Positions 12,771 to 24,500 of a stretch of 64,000 nucleotides of DNA are shown here, in pieces. The stretch is from Mercurialis annua. Lineage: Eukaryota; Streptophyta; Magnoliopsida; Malpighiales; Euphorbiaceae. The notes beneath the pieces are model-generated. The model did not search any database, had not been told where the DNA came from, and saw only the letters and a program-made list of their open reading frames with translations. Where the stretch lies: NCBI RefSeq assembly GCF_937616625.2, contig NC_065571.1:49771651-49835650 (forward strand), in the 5' to 3' direction. The position numbers and the translations under genes were made by a program. Within the stretch, counting starts at the first letter, position 1; every line of letters starts with the position of its first letter.

Positions 12771-12961
12771 ACATTGCTGCAGCTAGCATTGAGTTGAACC
12801 AAATCGTACCACAATAGAATTGAACCAGGCGGTTAGGTTGATTTTTTTGGTTCGGCTTGATTTGTACTGATATTGGACTGAATCGAAAAATTGCATTTTT
12901 TTTTACAATTTTAAACCGAACCGAATTTGTCTGTTTGGTTTGGTAATTGCACACCCCTAAA
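12771..12961. repeat. fragment of a hAT-like repeat end
   Basis: Rich in AACCGAACC/GGTTCGG words and ending GCACACCCCTAA, which is the reverse complement of the TTAGGGGTGTGC terminus frequent in plant hAT MITEs. No matching left TIR or target duplication was found, so it is probably truncated. Confidence 0.4.
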
Positions 12962-13026
12962 TGCAGCATTTGGGGCAAAGAGAAGCCAATTGATGATATA
13001 TATTTATCAATAAAGTTGAATCCTAA

Positions 13027-14767
13027 TTAAATAAAGCAGCTATGGGTTGATAATTGGCTACTGATAGAGGTAGCAACAGCAGCAGCCAAATTGACAGTAA
13101 AGTTGGGATCTTTAGTGAGTGATGCTATATACTCTTCCAACTTGCTACTACTATTCCAATTTTTGCTTTCTCTAAAACTTTGACAATGAATAGGAGTTGA
13201 GAGAGTCAGATCAAGGCCCACGGCTGCGGCGGCCGGTTCAAAAGAAGTAGCGGCGGCCGCCGGAGAAGAATTCATGGAATCTCTTGATGGAGTATCAGGA
13301 GAATGTAAAGAGTATCTAGGTGAAGAGTTACAAGGATCATGATTGTGTTCACCCTCATAAGTTGCAATTACTATTGACTTGTCTTCTACACATCTTTGTA
13401 CCTAATCAAAACCACAACAAAACTATGAATCTTGAAACTAGAAATGACAAAAATAAATAAATAACAAGTGATAGTTAAATGCAAATAAAATTATGAACTA
13501 CAACATATTTTGCAATTTCGACATACATTTTAACTTTTGTAATTAGAAACACGAACTTTTATCTTTTTTATATTCAAATTACCAATTGAAAATTTGATCA
13601 GAACTCATCTTATCACATCCTTTATTTTTGGATTTCGGCATTTCACATCAGCATCGAACTGATCGAATGCTCAATTGGTGATTCGAATTGTAAGAAAAAT
13701 AGAAATTCGTATATTGAACAGCAAAAACTAAAAATATGCGGTGGAATTGTAAAACACGTTATAATTCATTATTTTATTTTCATTTAAGACTATATATTAT
13801 ACCTTCTTTTTGACAGGACAAGTAGGAGCCATGGAGCACCTAAAGTAAGCTCTGGGTGATGGATTATCTTTAGTAACCTTCTGTCCATACTTTCTCCATT
13901 GATATCCATCTCTCACTATCTGCAACAAAATTAAAAAAACAAATCTCATATATACAACTATATTGCATGAAAATAGAAACAGAAACAGCAAAACAACTTC
14001 TTTCGTAAATATAAGAAACGAAAATGTGTACATAATAAAAATACAGAGATATATTATAAATATTAAAAATTAGAATATTTTAGATATATCAATTTTTTTA
14101 ATAAAATACTAATTTTTCATGCACATAAATTACTATGTATTCATGATCATTAACAAAATTAATATTTGAATATAATTAAAATTTAAATTCATGATGATTA
14201 ATAATAAAAAAAAATACTCCTATGAGTTGTGTTTTTAAGAAGAAGATGCATAATAAGATTTTTTTAGTAACTAAAAAGATGCATAATAAGGTTTTTGAGT
14301 AACTAATTAGATTCTTTTGTTGATAACTTTTAAAAGAAATTCGTAGGAAACAGATATTTAATTTTATTATTTATAGAAACGGCCTTGAAATATTTCCTAT
14401 TCTGAGAATTTCAAAAACGGAAACGTTTTCCAAACAGAAAAACGCAAATTCCTCAAATTTTATGTGCACTAAAGTTATATATCACTTGCTGAAACATCAC
14501 GATTAATTTTTAGAGCAAAAATGAACTAAAAATACTTACAAGGCTGTGGTCTTTTGAGTCAGTTCTAACAAAGATTTGTGATGGTTTGGAAATAGGAATA
14601 ACACTCTCAGTTCTTGATCTTTTATTGCAGTCAGAGATGAAAAATGAAGAATTTATTTTGTTTTCTTGCTGAAGAAGGTTCAACTTGCTGCTCATAACTT
14701 CAACCATTAATCTCAGCCCTTCGTTTTCTTTCCGAATACGTTCCAATTCATCTCGAAGAATTTCCAT
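13027..14767 (-). CDS. WRKY transcription factor, group IIa, short form (239 aa)
   Basis: Nuclear DNA-binding protein recognising W boxes (TTGACY). Exons on the minus strand: 14767-14540, 13919-13803, 13401-13027, all phase 0. Residues 4-37 form a heptad-rich coiled coil. The WRKYGQK heptapeptide is at 84-90 and the C2H2-type zinc finger uses Cys104, Cys110, His134 and His136 (C-X5-C-X23-H-X1-H). The intron lies after PVKKK and before VQR, the V-type position of groups IIa and IIb. The C-terminus carries [18 protein letters not shown], typical of IIa, and an EAR-like LDLTL after the zinc finger. There is no N-terminal exon like that of the neighbour at 35566-37082. The chosen ATG is preceded by an acceptor-like TACGATCAG, and a TATA-like TATAAATATA lies near 14910-14920, so a spliced non-coding first exon is likely. 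Confidence 0.88.
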
Positions 14768-14925
14768 CTGATCGTAAATTAATAATCACATCATCGATAT
14801 CATTATACAGTGATAAAAAAAAATTAAATATAAGGAAAAATGATTATTAAGTATGCTTTAATTACCTTGTGTTTGATAGCTTGCTATGAAGGGTGTTCTT
14901 AGAAAACTAAAGCTATATTTATAAT
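14768..14925 (-). promoter_or_regulatory. putative 5' UTR intron and TATA region of the short WRKY gene
   Basis: Read on the minus strand, TATAAATATA (near 14910-14920) is followed by an ATG-free leader, a donor-like CACAAG|GTAATT (near 14867-14875) and an acceptor CAG directly before the start ATG. This fits a short non-coding exon 1. RNA evidence would be needed to confirm it. Confidence 0.4.
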
Positions 14926-15985
14926 ACAACAAAAAAAAAATTGAGTTCAATTCTATTTATTGTATGACCAAGAAATTTAGTGGCTGCTTTCTATTCTATT
15001 AAGTGTAATTCTCATTAGAAAAGACAAGTCAATTTTAGATTAATGAGTGAAAAGTTGTTAGAAAAATCCATGTGATTTAGAAAAATTTTAGATTAATGAC
15101 TAAGATTTTGGAATTGGGTATGACAAAAATATTGTGAGGTCAGCCTTATGACATCAGTTGTGTGATGTAAGGGTCTTCTTATAAGCAGTGTATTTACAAA
15201 AATTATGACATCATCCCATCCGGAATATAACTAGACGGAAACAAATACATCGAAAAAATTCTTTCCCGGTGATATGATCCTCAAAAATGCGGAAAATTTT
15301 GGTAGTGCGGCCAATAATTTATGGTTTAACTGACTGAACAACTAATTGAACCTGCCGAATAAAATTTAAAATTATTAATATGATAAAATTTAGTATGTAC
15401 ACAATCATACTCTAACTACTAAATAAAAAACTGGTCGTTTTTTTTTTTGGTATAAACCCGAGATTATATTAAGCTCAAACAAACCACAAAACAAGACAAA
15501 TCAAGTCCTACAAGCCAGGACTGGTCGTTTTTTATGGTTTAACTAGTTTAATTTTTATCGCTTTTTTTTTTGTATAAAGAGATTGAACCGAGATTTTGAT
15601 TTAGAAAATATCAAACAAAATGATTTTTTATTTGCAGTCGAATTGGCTGATCACCAATCGGTTCGGTTTGATTCTTAATACAATGCTTTTAACTTCTAAG
15701 TTGTTATATCTTTTCGTGTGATGCAACAACAAAAATAATTGTCAAGTCTACTTTTGTTTTTTTTATATAAATACACCTAAAGTCTCCTAAGTCTTTCTTT
15801 AACTCATTTCTGATCTTAATTTCTTTAAAAGTTCCAAATTTAATAATATTAATTGTTGCATACTTTTGTATTTTTAGAATAAGTTAGTAAGTTTCCTTTA
15901 TTTTGAGGACTATTTTCTACTCAAAACTTTCTATACCTAACATTTGGTTGGATGGTTACCCCTACAACATATATTATGTGCAATA
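14926..15985. other. AT-rich intergenic DNA upstream of the short WRKY gene
   Basis: No gene seen. AGTCAA near 15026 is a minus-strand TTGACT W-box core. A tiny LINE-like insertion lies at 15444-15519. Confidence 0.4.
15444..15519 (-). mobile_element. extremely 5'-truncated LINE-like insertion (76 bp)
   Basis: On the minus strand this short segment ends in GGTTTATACC followed by poly(A), seen as poly(T) on the plus strand. It is flanked by a 14-bp direct repeat ACTGGTCGTTTTTT (15430-15443 and 15520-15533). Poly(A) plus a long target duplication is what target-primed reverse transcription leaves. A SINE tail is the alternative. Confidence 0.6.
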
Positions 15986-15993
15986 CGACTAAT

Positions 15994-16656
15994 TAGGGGT
16001 GGCAACCGGGCCACGATGGTAATATGTAAATCGGTTTATAGTAGTTCGGTTTTTAAAATTAAAAATCTAAACCTGAAATTTTAAACGGTTAACCATTAAA
16101 TCGATTAACCATTTAAAACGGTTCAGTTTTTCGGTTTTGCGGTTTTTAACCATGTAACCATTAAAAAATTAGATATAAAAAAGAATTTTTTAAAATATAG
16201 TCTAATAATTAAACTTTAATTTTCATTCTATTTAATTATTAAAATATAAATGTTATTTATTCCTATTTCACTTAGGTATATAAATATTTTATTAAGAAAA
16301 ATAAAGTTCTTTATATATATATATACTCCTAAAATAAAAATATATTGATAAATAAACTATTTTTTAAATTTTTTTTTGTTAGAATTTTTATATGTGTAGA
16401 TTATAAAAGATATTTTATTTGAATAATTAAAAACATATGTATGTATATATATATATAATTTATAAAAATATATATTATTTATAAACCGGTTAACCGTGGT
16501 TTTTAAAATTCCAAAACCTAAACCTAAACCATTAACCATAAAAATCAAAAATCAAAACCTAAACCTAAACTCTTGGACCGGTTAACTATATTTTCCGGTT
16601 CTGTTTTACGGTTTCGGTTCGGTTTTGCGGTTTGACAAGTTTTTTTGCCAACCTTA
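15994..16656. mobile_element. hAT-like MITE rich in GGTTAACC words
   Basis: A 663-bp element flanked by the 8-bp duplication CGACTAAT (15986-15993 and 16657-16664). The left end is TAGGGGTGGCAA and the right end reverse complement is TAAGGTTGGCAA. The interior is filled with CGGTTAACC/AACCGGTT words that can fold on themselves. No coding sequence. Confidence 0.8.
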
Positions 16657-16664
16657 CGACTAAT

Positions 16665-18371
16665 GTATTTATTTATAATGAATTAATATGAACTATTTGA
16701 TTTTTGAAATTATTAAATATCACCTTATTTTATTATTTTATTTGTGTTCAAATTTTAATTTATTTTATTTTAGAATTAAATTTTAATGTTATTTCAAGAG
16801 AAAATTTTGAAGCAGAAAATACAAACGTGAAAATACATTTTTATGTCAAAATTCATACCTATAATTGAATTTTGATAATTTTTACCTAAAAACTTGTCAT
16901 ATTTACATAAAATAGCAAAAGTGATCAAAAATCGATGACTAACTGACTAAATAACTAAAAAACTATTGGCCTATCTGCATTTTTGGTTAGCTACATTCAT
17001 CTTAAAGTCATTATACTATTAATTTTTATTTCACTTGATCCGTAATAAATATTTACACTTAAATAGTTTTTTAACTATTTACTGTATATATCCAGTCGTT
17101 TAAGTATAAAATACTGCCATTTCATGCCAACTAAACTGATGGTATTTTTTATAATTTTATCCACATAAATACTATATGTATACAAAATAAATAGTTAAAA
17201 AACTATTTAAATATAAAATATTTATTAAGGACCGAATAAAATAAAAACTAATAATATAAAAAATTTACACTTACTTAAATAAAATAATTAAATCTAGTCA
17301 TTAGAATAATCTAAAATAATAGTTTGATAATTCTAAAAATCAATTATCCAATAACATGAGTATTTAGAGTTTAGTGGTCGTTATTAAAGTTATTGGATAT
17401 AAAATCTAATCATTTTGAACTTTTTGTCATTTAAAGTTCAAACCATTTAATCAGTGTTTTAAAAACCAAACCGGTGGCCTTACCGGTTCGGCCACCAGTT
17501 TTCGGTTCAACCGGTTTAATAAATTTAAAAAATTTAAAAAATTCTGGTTAACTGGTTTTTTTACCAGTTTAATCCGGTTCAACATCCGTTTTTTACTGGT
17601 CCAACATCCGTTTTTTACCGGTCCAACCCGGTTGAACCAAAAGATTCGATTTTTTACAGGTTTATATCGGACCACTTACCAGTTCGTGGTTTTAACGATC
17701 CGACCGGCCGATCAGGTCCGATTTTTAAATGACATGCAAATTTTTACAGGGTGCAAATGTTTCCTGAAATGACATGCAAATTTTCACTATTAGTAGCCCA
17801 AAAAATTTAGTAATCTCATAAATATAATTTTATAGTAGTTTTTAAAAATTAATTATTCTTACATTTTTTTTTTGAGGTTCCAATATCACATCATGCAATG
17901 TTTGTAGCATTTTATCATTTTATATTGGTTTAATTATTAAAAAAATATATTTTCAAATGATGGTCATTTTTTTAAAATGCTAATTAGTCATAGTATGTCT
18001 CGGTTATAGTCGACTATTCAATTTTCTTTGAAAAAACAAAACTTTTTTGATTTTTTTCAAGATCAAACCTGTTTTGTCAATTATAGTCTAATTTTGATAA
18101 ATATCTATTAATTGAAAATATATTTTTTCCTAATAATATGCTCACTTGATTGCTATTGAACTTTACTTATTGAAATTAGATAAAAATTGATATTTTTAAA
18201 ATATTGGATCGTATAAATTAAAAAAGGGTTAGTGTTCTTGCGTACGTTATTAGGCTTTTTATATTTGAATAAGTTTTGTGATACCTAAGCCTAGTAATGA
18301 AATGCAGAAAAATATTTTACTAATTAATCAGGGAAAAAGATTGAAGTCTATCAAGACTGAAGTTAGTCATA
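16665..18371. other. AT-rich intergenic DNA with one palindromic repeat
   Basis: No gene. Positions about 17454-17731 hold a repeat that starts near GTGTTTTAAAAACCAAACCG, is rich in ACCGGTT words, and ends with the roughly mirrored TCCGATTTTTAAATGAC; its boundaries and target duplication are unclear. The remainder is simple AT-rich sequence. Confidence 0.45.
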
Positions 18372-18382
18372 TTTTTATAATC

Positions 18383-18692
18383 GACTTAAGTAACAATTTG
18401 CCCCTCAACTTGTAAGCAACGGACAATTAATATATAAATTAATTTTAAAGGCAAATTAGTCATGAATTTCCTGATTATGGCCAATTAGTTCCATTTTGAA
18501 AAAATAGCTTAAAATTTGATGGGGTAAATTGGCAATTGAGAGACAAATAACTTACAAGTTTAGGGAGCAAATTGTCAAATTGGGGCTAGTTTACCATAAT
18601 ATACAAGTTCATGACTAATTTGCCCACAAAATTAATTTATGTGTTAATTGCCATTGTTTATAAGTTGAGGGGGCAAATTGATACTTAAATCT
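18383..18692. mobile_element. MULE-type MITE (about 310 bp)
   Basis: Inverted ends: left GACTTAAGTAACAATTTGCC, right (reverse complement) GATTTAAGTATCAATTTGCC. The flanking direct repeat is TTTTTATAATC (18372-18382 and 18693-18703), close to the 9-11 bp expected for Mutator-like elements. No ORF. Confidence 0.75.
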
Positions 18693-19009
18693 TTTTTATA
18701 ATCTGATAATATAATGTTTTTTACAAATATTAATTTTGACAAGTAGCACTGCTCAAAAGAGAAACAAAACTTGAAGATAATACTTCTATTTCTTTTCCAA
18801 ACCTTATCTGGATAAGAAGAAAGTAATCAAACACTCAAATTTGGTGTTTTAATTTTATTTAAAATAAATAATCGAATTTGAATATTAAAATATTCTTTTG
18901 AGTAGAGATAGCTGAACACTAACTCTAATAAGCCCGTGAAGCTGACTTATGGAAATTAAGAATATACTTAGTAGATTATTTTTTGACGAATACTTAGTAG
19001 ATTATTTAA

Positions 19010-19371
19010 GAGCAAATTACATTGACATTTCTGAAGTATACCATAATTAAAAATTTAATTTTTTTATTTTAAAAATTTACTTAATAATTTTTCAGTTTTA
19101 TTTCTGTTAACTGAAAGATCCTTCCGTTAATTAGAGGGACTAATCATTTAAAAATGAGTTATCAAATTGTTTAATAAAATTAAAAATGAGAGACTAAACC
19201 GTTCACGAAATTAAAATTGAGATATCAAATCGTTTAATAAATATTAAAATTAACAGAAGGGTCGGATAGTTAACGGAATTAAAATTAAAGGACCATTAAA
19301 TAGACTTTTAAAATAAAAAGTACTAAAATATTAATTATAATACACCTCAGAATCTTCAAAGTTATTTTCTC
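19010..19371. mobile_element. MULE-type MITE (362 bp)
   Basis: Flanked by the 9-bp repeat ATTATTTAA (19001-19009 and 19372-19380). Diverged inverted ends: left GAGCAAATTACATTGACATT, right reverse complement GAGAAAATAACTTTGAAGAT. Internal TTAACGGAA/TTCCGTTAA words continue the symmetry. No ORF. Confidence 0.7.
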
Positions 19372-19562
19372 ATTATTTAATAAGAGATTAACTAATTAAT
19401 TAATCTAAACATGGTGGGAACAACAAAGTAATTAGTCTTTGTTTAACAGAAGAAAAAGAAAAAGGTTTTAGTCAATGGTACGTAGAAGTCGTGCACTCAA
19501 AACTAAAGGAAGTATTCAAATGCAATCCATGCACGACATCTATAAGACTCGCATATACGGCT

Positions 19563-19890
19563 TATAGTTTAACCCCTGAATTTATACCTTTTTACCCATC
19601 TAACTCCTAAATTTAACGTCTCATCTATCGAATTTCTGAATTCGTTAAATAAGCCAATTAAACCCCTGAATTCGATAAATATGTAAATGTTGAACCTTTT
19701 CGTGTCCACCTGTCACTTGAAATATTTTAGAAAAAATTATATATGGAAGGGTTCAATGTTTACGTATTCATCAATTTCAGGGATCAAATCAAATTATTTA
19801 ACAAGTTTAAAGATTCGATAGATGAGACGTTAAATTTAGAAGTTAGATGGGTAAAAGGTTACAAGTTCAGAGGTCAAACTATGTATTCAG
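19563..19890. mobile_element. foldback MITE with long inverted arms
   Basis: Two arms of about 90 bp face each other. The left arm includes TTTACCCATCTAACTCCTAA and AACGTCTCATCTATCGAAT; the right arm contains their near-exact complements (near 19815-19860). No target duplication could be fixed, so the ends are approximate. The open frame across it at 19743-20012 is not considered a gene. Confidence 0.65.
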
Positions 19891-20314
19891 ACTACAATCC
19901 ATATAAAAATAGGCCAAACTCATTTTTAGATCTCTGTATTTCTAAATTTTACTTATCTAATCCTTTTTCAAATTTTTGCTTTTGTCATGTCCCTATACTC
20001 AATTTATTTTGAATTTTTAGGTCGTTTTTTGGACAAACAATGAGCGTGCACTACACTCACTGTGAAATGCGCGTGAAATAAAGTTTAAAACTCCATCTAA
20101 TTTGACGGATTGATAAAATAAATCACATCAACAAACTTAAAAAGATAACATATAAATCAAAATATGTAAGTATAAGAGCCTATGCTTAAATAAAAGATCA
20201 AACAAATAAAAACTTAAAAATATAGGGTTCACTATTGACATGAATTTTTTTAACCACTCAACGACGACGACTTAATACACACATAATCTCCGTCTTAAAA
20301 AAATAGCAAAGAGA

Positions 20315-20376
20315 TCTAATGAATTTCTAAACTTTTTTTTTTTATGAATAAAAAAAAAGTTTAGAAATTCATTAGA
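20315..20376. repeat. perfect short hairpin
   Basis: The left arm TCTAATGAATTTCTAAAC plus a T run is mirrored exactly by an A run plus GTTTAGAAATTCATTAGA, with a loop of a few bases. The stem is about 27 bp. No flanking duplication was seen. Confidence 0.8.
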
Positions 20377-20910
20377 AAATAAATAAAAACTTAAAAATAC
20401 AAAAATCTTTTGATAAGCTTATAAAAAATAGAAAATATTGAAAAATGTAGTATATATAAACTCCCGATACTGTTAAAAATACGACTCAACAGCATGAAGT
20501 TAAACAAGTTTATATTTAATAGTATAATATTTTATATTATTAATTGGATCAATTTTTACAATACAATTAATTTTATGTCTAAACAAGTATACTAGCTAAT
20601 CCATTTAAACATATTTAAATGTAATTTTAATATTATTAAATTTTTGTTATGCTTATATTTTTATATTTATATATAATTAAAATGTGATTAGAAAGGTCCA
20701 TTATTAAAAATGAAAGAATGTATGTAAGGCAAAATCAAACTAGTGGCTGGTTGAGTCAAGAATATACGGCTATTACGCGTATCCCACTAATTCCATACAC
20801 ACATGCTGGAGGATACGCAAATAGCTCGAATTCTTTGTTCAATAATTTTTTTTTAGTAAGTATTTAGCTATTATTTGCTATTTTTTTATAAATATATATA
20901 AAACATAAAG
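20377..20910. other. AT-rich spacer
   Basis: Simple AT-rich sequence up to the gypsy target site. Nothing recognisable. Confidence 0.4.
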
Positions 20911-20915
20911 ATACT

Positions 20916-21509
20916 TGATGGATACCGAATCCTACTGTAAGTACAATGGAGCCGAGTTGCAGGAGATCTACTCTCAGGTGACACCGGACTCCCCCTGAAG
21001 ACCGAAAAGGTACGAAGGAGATGCCGAATCTCTAAGATTCGGTAACACGCTAATAAAGACCGAATCCCACATGATCCGCCAAGAGCGCGTCAGGCCCGGG
21101 ATTCGGGTAAACGACTAAATATGGAAATCTTGTCCTATTTGGACACAAATACTACATATGGAAGGATAAACTCTACTTTAGGAAGATAAGACTATTTAGG
21201 AAGACGTTCCTAAATAGGACTCTTATCAGATTACGGTAGATCCCGACAAATCAGGAGAATCTCTACGATACGGCCGAATCCCTACAAAGTAGGATTCACC
21301 TGCCTAATACAACTCTACTAGGTATATTCGACTACTATAAAAGGAGCACGAGGTATGCCTAGAATCACAATTACATTCATATACTCAAAACGCTGCTCAA
21401 AGCTCTAGACTGACTTTAGCATCGGAGAGTTAATCGGACAACCACCGTCCGGTTAGCTTCTACCCTGTTTTGCAGGTTCACTCACCGGTTCAGAAGGCAG
21501 ACTCCATCA
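20916..21509 (+). repeat. 5' LTR of the gypsy element
   Basis: 594 bp, TGATGGATACC to CCATCA. Carries a TATA box (ACTATAAAAGG, about 21335-21345). Read by eye, it is the same as the 3' LTR throughout. Confidence 0.95.
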
Positions 21510-21511
21510 AT

Positions 21512-21529
21512 TGGCGCCGTCTGTGGGAA
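21512..21529 (+). other. primer-binding site of the gypsy element
   Basis: TGGCGCCGTCTGTGGGAA begins two bases after the LTR. TGGCGCC is the usual opening of plant gypsy primer-binding sites. The priming tRNA was not identified. Confidence 0.75.
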
Positions 21530-21584
21530 AAGCTTAACTAAACTTCAAAAGAAGGAGCTTTTCTGAACTCAAAAACAAATCTCA

Positions 21585-24500
21585 TTGAAGAAGATGACTT
21601 CTGAAAGAGTAAACCTGAAGGATCAAACGTCACAGAGAAAACGAAAAGCAACAGAACTCTCAACTCCTCCTCCAGTAACTTTTGACGGGGAGGACTTCGG
21701 GAGAATAGCTGAAGAGCACAACGAAGCTCTGGTAGTGGCCATGATCATCGAACACTGGAACGTTGAGAGAATCCTGATCGATGAAGGAAGCGCAATAAAC
21801 CTAATAACAAGAAAGGCCTACGAAAGCCTAGGAGGAGACCTAGCGGAACTAAAAAGAAATGCCACGCCTGTGGTAGGATTTGGGGGCTTGCCAATTAAGC
21901 CCAACGGAACAATTACCCTCGACGTCAAGCTAGGAAGGACAAGGAAAAGCGAGGAATTACCTACACGGTTTAGCGTCGTAGAAATCGACCTGCCATACAA
22001 CGCAATACTGGGGAGACCATTCCTCCACGACTCAGCTGCCGTGACAAGCATAAAGGCACTAACCATGAAGATACCGACGAAACAAGGAATTATCACGATA
22101 CAAGGAAACCGAGCCGAGGCGAAAAAGTGCTACGAGCAAGCAATAAAAGAATCAGGCGAAGCAATGGCAATAGAAGAAATCCTTAATCACGACATCGAAG
22201 AAAAAGAAACAGCACCAGAAGGCGAAACAAAGAAACTCCAACTCGACAAGGAGAAAAGAGTAAATCTCGGCGCAAACATGAACCCAAAGATCGAAAGCGA
22301 AATCACGGCCATGCTGAAAAACAACGTCAAAACCTTCGCTGCTAACGCATCAGAAATAGTCGGAATAGACCCCCAAGTCATTACTCATGATCTAAATGTA
22401 GCAGAAGCGGCGAACCCAGTGAAGCAAAAGAAAAGGAAGTTCTCGGAAGAAAAACAGAAAATAATCGCTGAAGAAGTAGAAAAACTGGAGAAAGCAGGAT
22501 TCATACGAGAAGTCCACTACCCCGAATGGGTAGCTAACGTAGTTATCGTAAAGAAAGCCAACGGAAAAAATAGAATGTGTGTGGATTACACCGATCTAAA
22601 CAAAGCGTGCCCTAAAGATAGCTACCCTCTCCCAGATATCGATCAACTCGTGGACTCTACTGCTGGACACGCGATGTATAGCCTAGCCGACGCAGCTCAA
22701 GGCTACCACCAAATTCAGATGAAGGAGCAAGACCAGGAAAAGACTTCATTCATCACGGAGGGAGGAACTTACTGCTACACGGCAATGCCTTTCGGCTTGA
22801 AAAATGCTGGAGCAACATACCAAAGACTTATGAATTTCATGTTCAAAGACGAGATAGGAAAACGAGTCCAGGTGTATGTAGACGACCTGATCATCAAGAG
22901 CGAGAAGGAAGAAACCCATGCAAAAGATCTTGAAGAAACATTCAACATACTGAATAAGTTTGGAATGAAGCTGAACCCTGACAAATGCACGTTCGGCGTA
23001 CAAGGCGGGAAATTCTTGGGATTTATGATATCTCAAAGAGGAATAGAGGCGAACCCCGAAAAGATCAAGGCAATCATGGACATGAAGGCACCAAAAAGCA
23101 TAAATGAAGTTCAAAAACTCAACGGGCGAATCACAGCACTCGGTAGATTCATGTCTTGCTCAGCAAAAAGATGCTTGCCTTTCTTCAAAGCCCTCAAAGG
23201 AACACAAAAATTTGAATGGAATGAAGACTGCGAGAACGCTTTTGAAGAAATAAAGAAGTTCCTTGTCACCCCTCCATTGCTAAGCAGACCGCTGAAAGGG
23301 GAGACACTATACCTATACATCAGCACCACGCACGAGACCATCGGGACGGTGCTGGTAAGGGAAGAAGATAACGAGATGAAGCCAATCTACTACATTAGTC
23401 GAGTCCTGAAGGGCGCGGAGACACGATACCCCGAGATCGAAAAAATGGCACTTGCCGTATTGACCACGGCTAAAAAGCTGAGATACTACTTCCAAAGTCA
23501 CAACGTTGTGGTAAGAACAAATCAACCATTGCGAAAGGCGATCCAACGACCAGAAACTTCCGGAAGATTAGTCCACTGGTCCATCCAACTCAGCGAACAC
23601 GACATAAGATACGAACCTCGTCCGACTCTAAAAGCACAAGCTTTGGCGGACTTCGTAGCAGAAATAACTCCAACCGAGACTGGCCAACCCAAACCAGCCT
23701 TGGTATGGGAACTCCACGTAGATGGAGCGTCGAATGAAAAAGGAGCTGGAGCAGGAGCCATCCTCAGAGGACCCGAAAAAATCAGAATCGAATATGGAGT
23801 AAACATCCAATTCGCCGCCAGCAACAATGTAGCTGAGTATGAAGCCCTAATCGCAGGCCTCGGCCTCGCATTAGAAATAAGAACGGAAATCCTAAAAATC
23901 TATAGCGACTCCCAGCTGGTGGTAAATCAGGTCAAGGGAGAATATCAAGCCAAAGAAACAGGGATGATCGAATACCTGAGTCAAGTCAAAACACAGCTCC
24001 AACAGCTGGAAGCACAAGGAGGACAATGGGAAATCATTCAAATCCCGAGAGAGGAAAACACCGAAGCCGACGCCATCGCCAAATCAGCGTCAGAACTCGG
24101 AGATCTATTCGCTAAAATGCAGTTAAAGGAAATTCTCGAATCGCCAAGCACCAGAAAAACAGAAGTCATGGCAATCGAGGAGGCCGACTCCTGGATGACT
24201 CCACTGATCAAATATCTAGACTGCGGCGAGTTACCAACAGACAAAGTCGAATCCATTCGCACCATCAGAAAATCTGCCAACTACTCTTTTCACAACGGAG
24301 TTCTTTACCGAACCTCATTAACTCATCCATGGTCTAGGTGCGTCTCGCCTCAGACAGGAGAATCCATCTTAAAGGAAATCCACGAAGGAATATGCGGCGC
24401 GCACGAAGGAGCAGTCACCATAGCAAGAAAAACAATACTCCAGGGATACTACTGGCCGACCATCAAAGAAGACGCAAAAGCATTAGTCAAGAAATGTGAT

